In this document: positions 26,601 through 39,045 of the stretch, one piece after another | Layout: each line of letters opens with the position of its first letter | Position numbering within the stretch: position 1 is the first letter of the stretch | From: Talinum fruticosum | Taxonomy: Eukaryota; Streptophyta; Magnoliopsida; Caryophyllales; Talinaceae | DNA: 64,000 nucleotides | Reading direction: 5' to 3' | Assembly: GCA_021018815.1 (NCBI GenBank) | Contig: JAITYX010000100.1 | Location: forward strand, 1,302,001 to 1,366,000 | Program-made: the position numbers and the translations under genes | The notes under the pieces: generated by a model | The model's input: only the letters and a program-made list of their open reading frames with translations | Database searches by the model: none | What the model was told of the DNA's origin: nothing

Positions 26601-29600
26601 AAAAGCACACATGCATCTGTAAGCCATCAGTCCAAATGATTACAATCTTCACAGAATAAACACAAAACTCGTGAATAATATGCTAAACACATAGATAAAC
26701 CCAGTACCTGCATAGGCTGAGCAACATTTATAACACTTGGTGGGTTATTCATAAGGGGATTGGAGAATACTTCAGCTGGCTGCCCTGCAAGTAAGAGACA
26801 CAATGTCCTTAGAGGGGATCCGGCTACTAATTGGTGCATTGCCATTTGCTTCACAGATTCACCGTAGAACTGCAAGTGTTATATAAAGCAAAAGATTTTA
26901 GGTGACAGTAGTTCATCATAATGCAAATACAATAAATTCAACTTTCAAAACATATCAATGCTTGGAATAAGATGTTGGGTAAGCAAAAACCTGTTCACCA
27001 AGCATCGCTGCAATAACAATAGCTAGTCCCCACAGTTGACCTGCTTGTGCACATTGCAGAGCCTCCATCCTTTTTCCAGATACAAGAAGCATCTGAACCT
27101 CGTTAGCCGTTGCCTAAAGCAAAAAAGGATTAGCGGTATAAGCCACGTAACAGAATAGTGAGTTCCAAATGAAGAAGAAAATTGCATGCCTGTATTTGCC
27201 CTTCAGAAGGCATGTTGTGCAAGCAGTGAGCGATAGCACTGAACTGTGAACCATTCGTTTTAGCAGATGCAAAAAGCTTTGCCAACGCTGACTCTGGGCA
27301 GTCATTTTCCTGGAAAAGAATCCATAAACTCATCAACTGCAAGTACTCAAGCCATGACTTGTCAAAATATAACCACAAGAAATGAAAGACAATTTTTCCA
27401 CTTAAATTTAAGCTGCAACTGTTAAATAAGTGATGGCTCAAAAAAAAGGGAGGGGGTCTCAAAAACATCAGCTCTTGTAGAGCAGGACTCCTCAAAATTC
27501 TTTATTCTTTTTCCCCATTTTTGTGGAAACAAGTAATGGAAATCCAAGCATCCCAGCTTGCTTGTAGACTTGTAAGACATTGTCATATCCATAACCCACA
27601 CTTATACCAGTTTAGATTTTTCCAAGCATATCTAATCATGTGCACAGATAAGATTAGCAGGGAACTGATTTGGTTCGGGATGAAATTGTTTTATGGTGAT
27701 CACTAATCAGTCACTAGGAAGTCCACAAAGACCTCATGCAAGAAAGTTAAACAACTTGTCCAAATCAATTAACAGGCTATTTGCAGGTTGCAACCTTTTA
27801 TTCAACGAAAACAGACACTAACTAGCAGTGTAGCAGTAATTGATTGTATGGCATGATCCAGCATTGGATGGAAAAACCACCACCGCAAAGACTTACATAC
27901 CAAACCCACTGCACACATTAATGTGAAGTTCTTGTGCCTTCTGTATGCAGATGGGCTCAAAATGTGGCCGTTCCATAACAAAGTGGCCACATCCTTTAAA
28001 AGTTGAGGAACCACGTTTTCACCCCGTGAAAACAGTAATATGCAACGTGATTGCTGCATTAGAATGATTTTGCACCACGGCAGAAACGACATTTTGAACC
28101 CTTGTTGTACCTCGACATTTGAAATTATCAATATTTTTAGTTTGCAACTAGAACGGAAATTCAATAATTTTTCAATGATGTCAGCCTCTTTCACTCTACA
28201 ATGCAAAGGCCATAATAAACTCTCGCTGCCTGTTAGTCAGTTGTATAACTTGAATCATAGCTCAAACCTCAAAGATCTGGAAAGGGGTTAGAGACAGGAG
28301 ACATATCCAAGCATGCAACAACTAACCCCATTTTGGGCAAGTGAATCCTCTGTGATCAATCTAATCCATCATGATTTCCAAAAAGACATGTCGAGTTAGC
28401 ACATTTCTGTTATAGGTTTACATCCAATATAAAGAGAGAAACTTTCATCTGACAACCGAAGACAGCAAGTACACCCAAAAACAAGAGTAAAGAAGTGGCT
28501 GAATTTTAAACAAAAGCAAAATGCATTATTAGGAACAAAAAAATCTACCTTCAAACCAACATCTGAGCTGAAACCAGATCGCAGCTTCCCGTAAAATTGG
28601 CATGCTATTTTCAACAAGGAGAAAAGCACCCTCAAGGCTTCACCTTTCCCGTACTCCATACTTGGAATAGAATAATTTGCAATCCTATCATCAATCCATT
28701 TATTCAAATCTTTGCTTCCCACATTGCCTGAAACCAATGGGCCAGGGAATGATTGTTGGGATAGAGTACAAAAATAATCACAAGAGCTGACTCCCATATC
28801 TGCACCATCGCTCTTCAGACTAGTAGCTTCGACCACGTTCAGAACATTAATCATACTTGACCTAACCTGGCTTGCATATGCTGTTTGTGCATAGAGAGTA
28901 CTCTGATCCTTCATGACTATCAGTTTTCCGCCAAAGCCAAATGCGACAAGGGCATGTGGAGGGCGGCCAGCAGAAGATCTTCCCTCATTGGAAGCGTAGG
29001 ATAGTTGTCTGCTATTTTGAAGAGGCTGCTGTGAAAATTTTAGAGCCTCCAGACTGTTGAAATAAGCAGCAGAGTCTTGCTGCTCAAATTCCATACTACT
29101 ATTATTATTGGGCTGCAAGAATTTTTCAGGAGAAGCAAAGTTTTGAGAGCCAACGATGCCATTAGTGAATCCTTGAAACCCCTTAAGCCCATAAGTAGTA
29201 TCAAAACCCTGACTTGTTTGTACAGGTGACCTATGTTCTGTGGAGTAATTGACTTGGCCACTTGAGATATATCCGTTCCCAAATTGGGTGCTTTGAGGGG
29301 AACTAACAGCCTCACTCTTACCAAATGGTTCAGTTTGTGCCATATTCATATCTTGCTGATGATTGTTATTCCCAGAATGACTCCAATTCACTAGCTGGTC
29401 TTGCTGGTGAGAATGCTTATTAATCTGATCCCCTTGTACATAGGTCATATTTTGCCCATAGCAATTATCAGCTGCAAAACTCCTGTTTGACATATGTTGA
29501 TTATGATCCAAGCTTGTGGATTGATTGATTGATGAAGTATAGGAGTCTAGTGATCTCCATTCAAGTGCAATAGTATCATAGTACCAACCAGGATATTGTG

Positions 29601-30687
29601 GATCAAACACCATGTGAGCAGGATATTCTGTGCTCCATTGTGCTGTCTGGTTCCAGTAAGATAAGGTCTCTGTCGTACCTTTCCCATCCACACTTCCGGC
29701 AACTGATTGAGCTGTTTGCTGCAGATAATATGCATCAGATTTTGAATCTGCAGAAACTCCATCAAATATTGACTGATCACTGGCATCATACGTCGCCACA
29801 TTATTATTAAACATTGCCTGAGAACTGTCCACTTCATACCACTGCCCGGTATTTGGGTCATATTGCCAACCTGGATACATGTTCTCCCAGTACTGACTGC
29901 TGCTTTCATCCTGGGTCTCGGTAGTTTGTCCAACAGATGAAACATGTTGATCCTCTTCATTTTGAACAAAACTATAGGAACTTGAATGATTAGCTTGATT
30001 AGATGAAACACCAACTGCAGGGTCTGATGCAATGACAGAACTATTAGCCACTTCTGCAAAGGGATCCATTGCATTTTGAACAAAACTAAAAGAATTTAAA
30101 TGATTAGTTTGATTAGATGAAACGCCAACTGTGGGGTCTGATGCAATCCCAGAACTACCAGCCACTTCTGCAAAGGGATCTGCAGCATTGTCTCCAAATT
30201 CATTAAACAAACTTGAGTATGATGCCTCTTCCGTGCCACCACCGAATGCACTCCATTGCACCTCTTTAATCCCTCCAGCTGCATTCACACTGCTGCCACG
30301 AGTCACTGAACCAAATGCACTTTCTTCTCCCACCATTTGAACATTAGATTCACGCGCACTTTTCGGATCAGCTAATTCTGATGATTCGATAATCCCACTA
30401 TCATCTGAGGCACACACATTCTCCTCACCATCGAGTTTACAAGAAACACCGTCATCATTTTCACTCTTTTCACCATGGTCCCCTTTAATATCATTGGCAC
30501 TATCTAACCCATTTACTGGGCCACCAACATCGTCAATGCTCAGTTTTGCAAGTGCTTGTACATCATCACTCTCTATATGTGTGGTAAAACTAGGACCAGA
30601 TGGAACACCATCAACCTCATCATCCACCAACTTATCAAAAAAATCCTCATCCGTCTGATCCTCCACTGCAAATGGAGGTGATGCCAT
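14607..30687 (-). CDS. SEC16: Protein transport protein SEC16 homologue (COPII scaffold), 12 coding exons
   Basis: SEC16 organises COPII coat assembly at ER exit sites. Exons: 30687-28549, 27309-27190, 27113-26991, 26869-26708, 26241-26122, 25975-25841, 24674-24547, 17182-17074, 17003-16707, 16168-16026, 15893-15595, 15132-14607; expected product about 1433 aa. Residues 13-24 have the acidic DEDFFDKLVDDE start. YPGWQYDPNTGQWY (271-284) and FDPQYPGWYYD (361-371) resemble OCRE repeats. The conserved central domain begins near HALVAFGFGGKLIV (578) and runs through exon 8, with AGSPLRTLCLLLAGQPAEVF and ITANRTAGDELVITHLGDC. The C-terminus has FYYDEKLKRWVEEG, RYVDTFN, SRRTLSWSG and the LQEVQL end. 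Oddities: exon 2 uses a GC donor; exon 10 is 143 bp where 144 is needed, breaking the frame near 16066; intron 7 (17183-24546) holds a repeat array. Confidence 0.93.
16026..16168 (-). other. SEC16: SEC16 exon 10 with a one-base frame break
   Basis: The flanking exons are both in phase 0, but this exon is 143 bp. The upstream frame reads SSRFGRFGSQIFQK and then stops at a TAA. The frame displaced by one base reads TVGLVLRSRSDRQ and runs correctly into AKLGEKNKFYYDE of exon 11. One A missing from the A5 run at 16064-16068 (minus strand) would explain both. This is either a real frameshift or a base lost in assembly. Confidence 0.8.
17771..18117 (+). pseudogene. Degenerate LINE-type C-terminal fragment (tentative)
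   Basis: A plus-strand frame reads RKLMPFAVRWTTEKERDCRI and then SEAKARYIQDF. This resembles the common plant pattern W-x-x-x-P-x-x-x-W-x-x-W-x-E-R-N-x-R-x-F found just after the zf-RVT region of plant LINE reverse transcriptases. It has no catalytic domain and is cut off on both sides. The assignment rests on remembered family pattern, so it is weak. Confidence 0.35.
18270..18420 (-). repeat. Inner flank of the right array, inverted match to 4741-4885
   Basis: The reverse complement reads aatattgcttggtaatgatt, then caagtgtgcctcgttccaaa, caggaccctttgcgctttta and gcgccttgagct, matching the left flank closely. It joins the array without the T-rich spacer present on the left. Confidence 0.75.
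18421..23740 (-). repeat. Right tandem array of the ~325-bp repeat, about 16 units, inverted
   Basis: The phrase ggataatagccttcattttt recurs near 18720, 19033, 19317, 19612, 19936, 20255, 20583, 20910, 21227, 21551, 21873, 22199, 22523, 22852, 23177 and 23503. From about 19.6 kb onward the spacing is close to 325 bp. This phrase is the reverse complement of the left array's landmark, and the other landmarks also appear in reverse order. The units here are more regular than in the left array. The array lies wholly inside SEC16 intron 7. Confidence 0.9.
29953..30180 (-). repeat. SEC16: In-frame 114-bp tandem duplication inside SEC16 exon 1
   Basis: Residues 170-207 and 208-245 are two copies of a 38-residue unit beginning DPFAEVA and containing GVSSNQ and SFVQN. 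The DNA copies differ at only a small number of positions, so the duplication is fairly recent. It lengthens the disordered N-terminal region without disturbing the frame. Confidence 0.85.
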
Positions 30688-31078
30688 TGATGAACTTTTA
30701 CAGAATCCTTGACCCTCTGATCAATTAATGAACAACTAAACTGAGGTTGAAATCCCTATACTCTATTACCTGCCAGTATAAAACCCGTAATTAAGCTACA
30801 CTAAGCCTACCCTTCAAGTAATCAAGTCCAGCATCTGCAACACACAACTAATTACACATTAAACGCGGAAAACCTAGATTTCGCAGTCTAAATCACACAA
30901 TTAAAAGCTATAAAACGTAAGATCTAAGGCATTGGATCGAATTAGGAAACAACAAAGTAAAATGAGAATTGCGCAATCAAATTCCAACGCGAATCGCAGA
31001 ATTCAGAATGTGGTAATCAAATGTGGATTGAGCATCTTACCGATGAGAATTGATGATCTGTGGGATCTATCGGACAGG

Positions 31079-31113
<35 letters not shown>

Positions 31114-31270
31114 GAGGAGGAGGAGGGGAGGGAGAGAAGCAGAGGAGAGAGAACGAGAGGGAAGAGAAATACACACGAATTTCGCACCAGCCGACAAATC
31201 ACCTTCACCGCACCCATCAAAGGGAAGACGAATTAATTTCTTCTTCATTATATAATTCTGATTGGATTTG
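30688..31270 (-). promoter_or_regulatory. SEC16 5' leader with probable leader intron and GA/CT tract
   Basis: On the minus strand CATCG/GTAAGATG (GT at 31040) is a good donor, and tttcaacctcag ending at 30741 is a good acceptor, so a leader intron of 300 bp (30741-31040) is likely. Upstream lies a (GA)14 tract at 31082-31110 (CT on the gene strand), followed by GGA repeats. No TATA box could be assigned with confidence. Confidence 0.5.
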
Positions 31271-33565
31271 AATTTCTTGCTTTCTTTTTTTTTTATATAT
31301 ATTTTTCATTCATATGTTGCATTTTCGTGCCATCGTGGGCATAGCATGCAAGCAAAAACAATATTACTACATAACATTTAATATTTAAAATGTAATATGA
31401 ATTGTAAAAATATTTTTAAACTTACAACATAGTGTCAAAAATTATACATATTAAAAAAATGTATAGAATATGAACTTTAAAAATATGGAATTCATAATAA
31501 TAATTACAAAATTTTGAACTCTAATATGTGATATCTCCAATTTAGCATCTGATTTAATTTTGTCAATATCATCACTATCGAATTGAAGTCATTCTAACTT
31601 ATCGATTTATATTATTTTTGTTGAAAAAATAGTGAGCAAATATATATTCATACATGTATTTCTTTGGGTATTCGGATAATACTTAAAATTAGGGGTGCAA
31701 TACGTCAAGTGGTTAAACTTGTTTGAAAGCGAGTATCAATAAATATTCGGATGAAAAATGAGTCGGCCTGTTTAGATGCATTCACGAGTTAGACGGGTCG
31801 GCCTGTTAACAGTTCGCTGTCAACTTACTTATCAACTTAATTTACCTTATACACACTTAATTAAGTTTATTACCAATGTTTTATAAGTAATTATGATTGT
31901 TTTATGGAGTTTCTTTTAGCAACTGTATTTCATTTTAAAACAGGTGTCAAAATGAGTCTATCATAGATTTGCCCGATCCAACTGATTTATGTATATAAAA
32001 AGCCTCAAATTACTCAACTTTAATATTGATCAACTATGATTCGACATGACCTATTTTTTTTAATGGGGTCGACACGGGTAGTTTCCATCCTTACTCTGCT
32101 CATAAATTTACAAGATAATATTGGGTAGTCTGAATAATCAAACTGAGCTGGGAATATAAGGCTTTTTAGCAAATCTAGCAAGTTTAATCAGAAGAATGAA
32201 AATTAAAAATTAAGAATAATTAATGCTGCCTTGACACCTACATGTGATTGGGCCATGAAAAGAAATACGAGTCTACAGATATTGGGCCGAGAGGTCCTGT
32301 CGTATGGTCCAGTGGCCCAGTACCTCTCATTTCCATCAAGATCAACTGGTCAAAAAAAAAAGAAAAAGAAAAAAAGAAGGATGAGCACTTGCACCAGCCA
32401 CCGGCAGAGGTGAATGGTTTCGGACACCCACCCAAAAATTTGGGGATTAAAATCAGAATTCCAAGTCCTCGTGTCTAATATAGAAAGTTTAGCCCTTTTA
32501 AATTGGGTTGATTTTTTATAATTAAGGTAATTTAAAAAAATTTTGACTTTTGAATTAAAAAAAACAATAAATTATGATCCTATTTTATTTAACTTGGGTT
32601 TATAACTCCTTACAGTTTTTTATAGTTTCTTATGATTGTTTACAGTTTTTACATCTTCTTACATCTATTTTACAACTACTTATAATCAAATGAAATAGGG
32701 CATATGTTTCTCAAACTCGAATAAAAAGTTTGTATTGAATACCCGATGTATAAATACACATAAGCTGAATAAGACGGTTCAATTACCATTTACACTATTA
32801 GGAATCACTGTTTACCAAGAGCAGCACTTGTCCTACAAGGGGGAATGTTGAGTTGATGTATAACTCAACTTGCCCTCTCCCATTTACAACTTGTACAAAT
32901 GGTTCCTCTTATTAGTATCTATCATTTGCTCAAGAACCCCTTTTTTATTAAAAAAAAAAATGGTAGTAGTTGGTCTCACATACTTGTTATTCATCATCTA
33001 TACATGTACTAAGTCAAAATAACTCTATAATGCTTATTATTTTATATTCTTATTTTTAGGTACCGGTCCTATTTTATTTAAGCTGTAAGGTTGTACAATA
33101 CAACTAAATGGAACATAACCTAATACAAATCTCTTTCCCAGGTCCATAAGAATGTAAAGACTAGGGGGTCGGATTTGACCTCAATGCCCTCCTATAATAG
33201 TTGAGTAAACTTCGAAATCTAATGTGGTCAAAGAAATTATAAGGCTCTCTTCCATTTAATTTTAGCTTACAACTTCTTATAATTCTTTACAATTTTTTAT
33301 AACTAACTTTATTACCTACAGATCACGCTTACGACTTCTTACAACTCCTTACAACTTTACTTACAACTCCTTACTGATTTTACGGTTTCTTACCGCTAAA
33401 TAGAACATAGCCTAAATAAGAAAATATTGATGAAGACATGTCGAGTTTGGTGGGGAGGCGTTGGATGTTGGAAGGTGGAAGAAGAAGAAGATAAGGGAAT
33501 GCAATCCAAGACTCTGATATGTCTCCTCTTTTTGACTGATTCATTCATTAACTCCTCCTCCTCCT

Positions 33566-33720
33566 CCTCCTACAAAATCAATATATAAGGCAGCCGGCAA
33601 AACCTTTTCAAAAGAGTCACCCCTCACATTCACCATCTGTCAAATGCATATCCTTGGGGTTTTCCTGCTTTGCTTTCCTCGTCAAGGTAGGCCCAAAAGA
33701 AACCTTCTCTCATTATATGT
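33566..33720 (+). promoter_or_regulatory. Isolated TATA-like promoter and possible short first exon
   Basis: A pyrimidine-rich CTC repeat (33553-33571) is followed by atatataagg (33581-33590). About 60 bp further on an ATG opens MHILGVFLLCFPRQ, which meets a possible donor, caag/gtaggc, near 33687. The layout resembles a plant core promoter with a short first exon, or the start of a noncoding or microRNA primary transcript. I found no downstream exon. Confidence 0.25.
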
Positions 33721-36514
33721 TCAACCAATAACCCTACTTGGGACGTACATTTCAGTGTGTGCCCTTGTGTTTGTCCTTCCTTTTTTTTTTTTTTTATCTA
33801 TTTTGTAAATAGTATAATCGATGTGGGTTTCGGCTTCTAATGTTATGGATCTCTATTAGTGTAAGTTTTCTCTATTTATAGAACTCGAGTTCTGGATCTA
33901 TGAATAGAAAAAACTTGTCTTATAAAGAATTCGGATTATCTAACGCTCTTATCTATTATAACTCGATAATAAATTAGATTTATAGGTTGTTGTATATTTT
34001 GATTAACGCATGTTCAAGAGCCAATTCAACCAAAAACATAAATTAATGGTTGAAAGTTTAGAAATATGTTTACTCTAATACGTCTCCTCACGTGAATGTC
34101 CTTTGGGTTTAAAGCATGGATGCAATAAAAGCTCCTCCTTACTATATGCAATAATCAATATGGAAGTTATTGAGATTAGAACTTGAAACATCTCGATAAG
34201 AAAACTACGATATTATATTCAAAAAGATTAAACTAATAATTTAATACCCGAAAATAAGTTTATACCCCAACGACCAGGAATCAAAGACTACTGCCCTTGT
34301 GATGGTGAACGTTTAGCTTAGCTTGTTGAAGGTGCCCCCACTCCTCCTCTCTCTCTCTCTATGCACACAACTTTGCATATTCCTTCCCTCTCTCTCTCTC
34401 TATCTCTTATTCTACCTTTGCTTAATGGGTGAGTGAAAGACCGACTCAGCCACGGACTTGTTGCCATCCCAAACAGTAAAGCCAGCATTTGAGCCAAAAC
34501 CCCTAATGAACGGCTTCCCTTTGTGTATGGTTTAGTCTAATTTGGCCTATCTCTATGGCTTTACTCGCTAATAATATAACTACTAAAAAATCTTGCACTT
34601 TACCAATCAACTAAGTAATGGAATCATAACGAATTGGCGTTTCTTGAGTCGCACAATTGTGAAAAATCAAACCTATAGACAAATCATAAAACCTCTCGTA
34701 ATATCTAATCATGTTTCTACTTGAATCGGTTTTTATGTATTATATTCCGTTTGACAGACAAAAGTCATAAGAATCTGATTTCTCGCTTTAAGATATGAGA
34801 ACTCATACAGTAGTTGAGATGTTCATAGTAATCTTGAACAAGTAATTAACCACACGATTTACGTCTTTGAATTTGTTATTAATTATCTTTAAAATTGAAT
34901 AACATATCATCGACTTGACAAGGACAAAAAATATTCTATATGAACAGTGATATTCCTCGAGCTACATATATGTCTTTTTGCTCATAATGTAAGGATTTTT
35001 GTTGTTGTATTTTAGGCCGCAAAGGGTCTATTTTGATCGCACATAAGGTGTATATATACAATGGGATGACCAATTGTAGTGGGATTTTGGCCAATTATTA
35101 GTGCTTTTGAACCTCAAAAGATAAAAAGCTCTTGGAAGAAAAGAGATACCAATCCTTTATGTAAAGGATGGGTGGGTAGAAGATGAGGAGGATCCATTCA
35201 AAATAAAAGCCCCTACAAGTGACAAGCCTTAGTGTTCATGAAACAAACTCATTTAGGCAATGAGTTTTCTTTTTCAAAAAAATATTAAAAAATTATTAGG
35301 CATATATCAAAACGAGCCAACTTGTAGCATATTCGAGCTTGACACATATTTGGGATAGTCAATGAGTTAATTAGGTATTTATGAAAAGATTATATTATGG
35401 TGTTTTCTATATTTGTAAAGAGCATATCGTAATATGTTTTATTCTAATTAGATATCCGAGTATCCCTTGACAGGATCAAGACAATAAAAATGTATTCATC
35501 TCGGTACAATTCTTCTAATGAAAAGGAACCCAACAACATTTAAAAGTTTTCCAATGAAAAAAATGGCATTCTTTTTTGGTATGTTGAGAAAAATAAGAGG
35601 AGATGAATAATGCTAGAGTTAGCAAAGAATGTTAGGTGTAATCACCAAAAAGAAAGTATCTTAAACTAATTATAAATCAACTAATTAAGAAAATTTAATT
35701 TAATTAAGAAGGAATCGGTCTCTCTATTGGCGAATTACATATAGAGATAAAGCGTATACATTTAAATCTCCCCACACTTTACATAAACAAGACACATGAC
35801 AAAAAGTTGTTATTGTTGTAAGGGGAATTTGATTCTAAGCAAAGGACTTACAATTTGGTTCGACAAATTTATTTATTTATTTATTTTGAAAAGGGTTCAA
35901 CAAATTAATTAGGGATTAGGAAATTCAATTTGGGCATTCCATATATGTTGACAAAGTAAAAGGGTTAACTTGAATGAGCAAACATTAATTATTATGCCTC
36001 CCCCAAAAAAAATGGCCATCCACCAACGGTCACTCAACCACCATTTGACCTTAAACTACTTTGCTTAATTAATTCCTTTAATTTTATGAGAATTTTGGAG
36101 AATCCCCAACATATTTCTTGCATGATAAAAAAATAAATTAAAATTTAAAATAAGGTCAACCATGGTGAGTTAAGCTTCCAACGAGTCATGCTAGCTAATT
36201 AAGTAAAAATATTGTTAATAATTTTTTTTTTGGGTGGATGTTGTTAATGAGTTTTGATTTAATGCTAATTAAAATTAAAAATTTAAATTTATGGTAGGTA
36301 TGAGGTTTGATTCATGTCTCTAGTGTCAATTTTTATCCTTTAATGTATTTAAAATAAAATTATATATATATGTGCGGGTGTGTGTGTGTGATGGCTATGA
36401 ATTTGTTAGGCTATAGTAGACTAGTAGTTGATTGATATTTCCTATTTTATTTCATATTACAAATGAAAATATTTTTAGATGTTTTAATAATCCTCAATTT
36501 GTTATCGAACTATT

Positions 36515-36642
36515 TTTTGGTTTTTTTTTTTTTTTTGGAACAGAGGTGATAACTCTCATTGTTCCAAATAACATAAATACAAGCTTACCCAGGCATACCC
36601 GGGAACAGGTAGGAGGAATATAGACTAACATGTTTAATGGAG
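36515..36642 (-). mobile_element. SINE-like insertion with possible 10-bp target duplication
   Basis: The 10-mer tcgaactatt occurs at 36505-36514 and again at 36643-36652. Between them a T run (36519-36537) on the plus strand would be the A-tail of a minus-strand element of about 130 bp. No clear box A and box B pair is visible, so it may be 5' truncated or not a SINE at all. Confidence 0.4.
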
Positions 36643-37354
36643 TCGAACTATTATTAACTCACAATGGTTAAATAAATTTTTTTAAAAAATAACTTTCTGC
36701 ATTCATAAGATCCGAATTGAAGAAATTTGTTCTTAAAGGATAATAAATATATGCGGAACTCTTAAATATTCCTATTTTTATTGTTAGGACTAATCTTAAT
36801 TTTATCACCTTAAATATTCCACTAGAATCTACTAGAATTTTGATGCAGAAGGGGAAAAATGGATTAAGATGGTAACAAATATATAACATAGAGAATTAAC
36901 TTTTATATATAACTCCTAAATCTAAATTTACATGGATTAATTTTTTCTTTCTCTAGATTTCAATTTGTCAGTAAATAGAAAAGATTTTTTTTTGAAGTGG
37001 TAAATTCTAACATACATATACAGCCTAGGAAGAATCAAATCTCAATCTTTTTTTTTTAAAAAAAATCGGTCATTCTACAACTAAACTACTTCCAAGGGAT
37101 CACGTAGAAATGAAATTTATTATCTAACTGAGCCTCCTTAGTACCAAATAACATATATTTTCATAATGATGCAATTAATTGTAAGTCAGTTCTACAAGAA
37201 AAAATATTCTCCAATAGGAACATGTGCTGCTTATGAGAAAAAAAAATACTTTCAAATATAATAATGGAAGCATGCACAAAGCTAAGTGTAATACTTTTAT
37301 TTCTTTTTTAAAACAAATATTTTTGGACATATGCTTGAATAAAATCATTTTCAA

Positions 37355-37358
<4 letters not shown>

Positions 37359-37423
<65 letters not shown>
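37359..37423. repeat. (AT)n microsatellite, about 32 units
   Basis: Uninterrupted alternating AT of about 65 bp. The apparent open frames of repeated Ile-Tyr across it are artefacts. Such tracts are hypervariable and can extrude cruciforms. Confidence 0.95.
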
Positions 37424-37425
<2 letters not shown>

Positions 37426-39045
37426 CACCGATAATCAACCAAGACTAATAAATTAAGATAATATAACTCAGTGTAAATCTCATGAAGGTGGGGTTTAAAG
37501 TTGTCAAGTATAAACAACTTTGTTTATCATTTATATGTCGAAGATTCATTTAATTTCGAGATCAAAACAGATTTTATTTTAATAAAATCGAGTATTATAT
37601 ATCGTAAATTGGGATTTTTTTTTGGGAAAACTGAAGGGGTAATGGTTTTGGTAAAACTACAAAGACTTAGGAACCAATCACAGCTCTTGTATTCTTAAAA
37701 AGCAAATATTGATGGGCAGAGCTTTTGCATATTGCATCCATGACTAAAAAGGGGAAGGAAGGCAAGAGAACAAATCATGAATGAATGGAATAATAACACT
37801 TTTAGGCTCAGGGAATGTGGAAGTGGAAGTGTGGAACCTCAAAAATAAAATCACAAAAAAATTTTTAAAAAAACTAGAAATTTTACATTTAATTATTTTT
37901 TAACAAAAAAAAAAAGAAAAGAAAAAAGTGCACTTGGCCTGCAAAATTCAGGAACGCCATGCTGCAAAATATAGGGACATAAAAGGCAGTAAATTACTGA
38001 TTACTATTATAAAAAAGTGTGAATTGAGGCTTTATGCTATGCTTCTATCATGAGTTATTATCCATCCAACCCTAGACAAGTGTAGAACAAATCAACAAAA
38101 GTGGTTGAAAGATCATCTTTAGATCATTCATTAGGGTCACTAACTATTTCAATCTCGTCGTTCAACATCAATTTAAGTGTCTGCATTTTTATCGTATGTT
38201 CTTTTCAACTTATAATTGGGTCCGATATAGTGCTGATAATCAATGATACTGATCGATGTCAATGAGTGTTTCAGCGTTGATTAATGTAATGTTGAATACT
38301 AAAAATTATAACTCGGAAATATGACTATTTGCCGGTGAGTATTTATCGATGCTTAGTGTTAAATGACGAAGTTAAGTGGAAAAAGTGGGTGGAAAGATAA
38401 CGAGGATATTTGACATCAAAGAACCAACAAGAAAAGACTAGGAAGTTGATAATTCTCCTACTTGACCAACTGTATTATGGTGCAACAATGACAGGTGGAA
38501 GTTACTCTTTTAATTCCAAAATTCATGACCCCCTTATTAATTCAACTTTTCTAATCAAATGACTTTTTCCTACATACTAATTTTCTCCTCCATGGCACAA
38601 AAAGATATACCAAATAGGAACTTGGCTAGAACCCACTATAAAAATGTGGGTCGGAATGGTCATAAATTATACTTGTAAGTTTAGATTTATATACCTAAGT
38701 TATTATATGTGGTATTTTATTTTTAAAAAAATTAGATTATTTCCTCTATATTATGTCATATCAGAGGATTTGTAGACCCGGATTTATAGTATGGGAGGAC
38801 GAAAAGAGCAAATTAAAAGTCAATAAGTGAACTTCTACAATGAGTTTAATCTAATTAACTCATGAAAATATAGTAGTCAAAGTTAAATACAGAGGAAATC
38901 AAAATCAAAATAAATTCTCCAAATTGCCTTAAGTTTGCTTCTAACAACTAGTATATGATCGAATCATATATGACTCCAGAAAAAAATAAAAGAAAAAGGG
39001 TTTTGACTTTGTGGAAAATAAAAATAAAAATAAAAATAATTCACT

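Larger units (their letters stand above)
31271..39045. other. 7.8-kb AT-rich spacer without a convincing gene
   Basis: Strongly AT-rich on average. It contains CT runs at 34346-34405, ttacaactcctta-like degenerate repeats near 32600-33400, an isolated promoter-like patch at 33566-33720, a SINE-like insertion at 36515-36642 and a long (AT)n at 37359-37423. No open frame has recognisable protein content, and I saw no hairpin matching a conserved plant microRNA that I know. Confidence 0.5.

Noticed and set aside
26222..27706. Open frames spanning SEC16 introns, such as 26222-26608 and 27521-27706
   Set aside because: They cover intron sequence next to short exons that fit SEC16 exactly by phase; read-through text is not protein-like.
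29040..30340. Other open frames inside SEC16 exon 1 on both strands
   Set aside because: Shadows of the long exon 1 frame, with no independent motifs.
30932..31271. Arg/Glu-rich and Ser/Leu-rich open frames around 31.1 kb
   Set aside because: Produced by translating the GA/CT microsatellite in the SEC16 leader in several frames.
37175..37448. Ile-Tyr repeat proteins on both strands
   Set aside because: Artefact of the (AT)n tract at 37359-37423.
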